Of a DNA stretch of 13,561 bases, positions 13,442-13,561 are shown piece by piece. The stretch's first letter is position 1. Each line of letters starts with the position of its first letter. Position numbers and translations under genes: made by a program. The stretch spans positions 1 through 13,561 of the forward strand of contig JBBQSU010000094.1 of the NCBI GenBank assembly GCA_038234815.1, given 5' to 3'. The notes beneath the pieces are model-generated. The model did not search any database, was not told where the DNA came from, and worked only from the letters and a program-made list of their open reading frames with translations. The stretch is from JBBQSU01 sp038234815. GTDB taxonomy: Bacteria > Planctomycetota > Phycisphaerae > Tepidisphaerales > Tepidisphaeraceae.

Positions 13442-13561
13442 AGAAGTGGCGATAACAGCACCTTTAGCAGGTAGTCGCGATTGCGGCAGGCCTTGAGGCG
13501 TTTGTTCTTGACGCCGATCTTCACACTCTTGTCCCGTCGCAGCAGCCCCAGGGCGATGCGG
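13432..13561 (-). CDS. Unrecognised protein, C-terminal end only
   Basis: A reading frame without stops enters from the window edge and ends with TGA at 13432-13434, giving 42 residues. It is strongly basic (RRDKSVKIGVKNKRLKACR) and ends in a hydrophobic helix-like tail (DYLLKVLLSPLLAK). I do not recognise a family. The frame is in the same direction as ispE and stops 18 bp before the possible GTG start of ispE and 66 bp before its ATG. A coding call rests on the open frame and the operon-like spacing. The rest of the gene lies outside the window. Confidence 0.55.
   Translation of the reverse strand, partial: RIALGLLRRDKSVKIGVKNKRLKACRNRDYLLKVLLSPLLAK

Noticed and set aside
1..13561. Search for mobile elements, CRISPR arrays, toxin-antitoxin or defence genes, tRNA or rRNA
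   Set aside because: None seen by eye on either strand. The genes are ordinary metabolic, envelope and repair genes with even composition, so no defence island or transfer is claimed.

Overview
The window holds a run of chromosomal housekeeping and cell-envelope genes. I see no mobile element, phage, CRISPR array, rRNA or tRNA. The sequence is moderately GC-rich and densely coded. The best guess for the source is a Planctomycetota bacterium, probably of the Phycisphaerae type. This is inferred from three things: a protein with a MerR/excisionase-like N-terminus, a long Gly/Ser linker and C-terminal membrane helices; a stand-alone CoaB-like protein with the KFKLEVG signature I associate with planctomycetes; and an OmpA-type lipoprotein with a Gram-negative layout. 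Many starts lack a clear Shine-Dalgarno sequence, which also fits. No 16S or marker search could be run, so the taxonomy is tentative.

Layout. (A) 1-2006, minus strand: a probable operon of a calcineurin-like metallophosphoesterase, glutamate racemase (murI) and a lipoprotein cut by the window edge. (B) 2136-3578, plus strand: a divergently transcribed pair, an unrecognised exported or anchored protein and the HTH-linker-membrane protein. A recognisable sigma70-like promoter lies in the 129-bp divergent gap. (C) 3853-4776, plus strand: an OmpA/Pal-like lipoprotein with a 274-bp non-coding leader containing two tandem hairpins, followed by a strong intrinsic terminator. (D) 4888-6190, plus strand: a four-helix DUF4149-like membrane protein overlapping endonuclease III (nth). 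(E) 6215-7312, minus strand: a LOG-family (TIGR00730) nucleotide-binding protein. (F) 7472-9027, plus strand: a CoaB-like protein coupled through an ATGA overlap to an SDR-family epimerase/dehydrogenase. (G) 9099-9593, plus strand: an unrecognised 164-aa protein. (H) 9629-13561, minus strand: an operon reading unknown gene (3' end only), ispE, aroF-type DAHP synthase and a LIC_10190-like polytopic membrane protein. ispE and aroF overlap by ATGA.

Functionally the set covers peptidoglycan precursor supply (MurI), outer-membrane to peptidoglycan anchoring (OmpA-like lipoprotein), isoprenoid precursors (IspE), aromatic amino-acid entry (DAHP synthase), CoA synthesis (CoaB) and base-excision repair (Nth). 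No gap exceeds 300 bp. I did not find an obvious new multi-gene system. The points most worth a second look are the membrane-tethered HTH protein and its partner, the structured leader of the OmpA gene, two genes whose best promoters would give almost leaderless mRNAs, and the unrecognised 9099-9593 gene.
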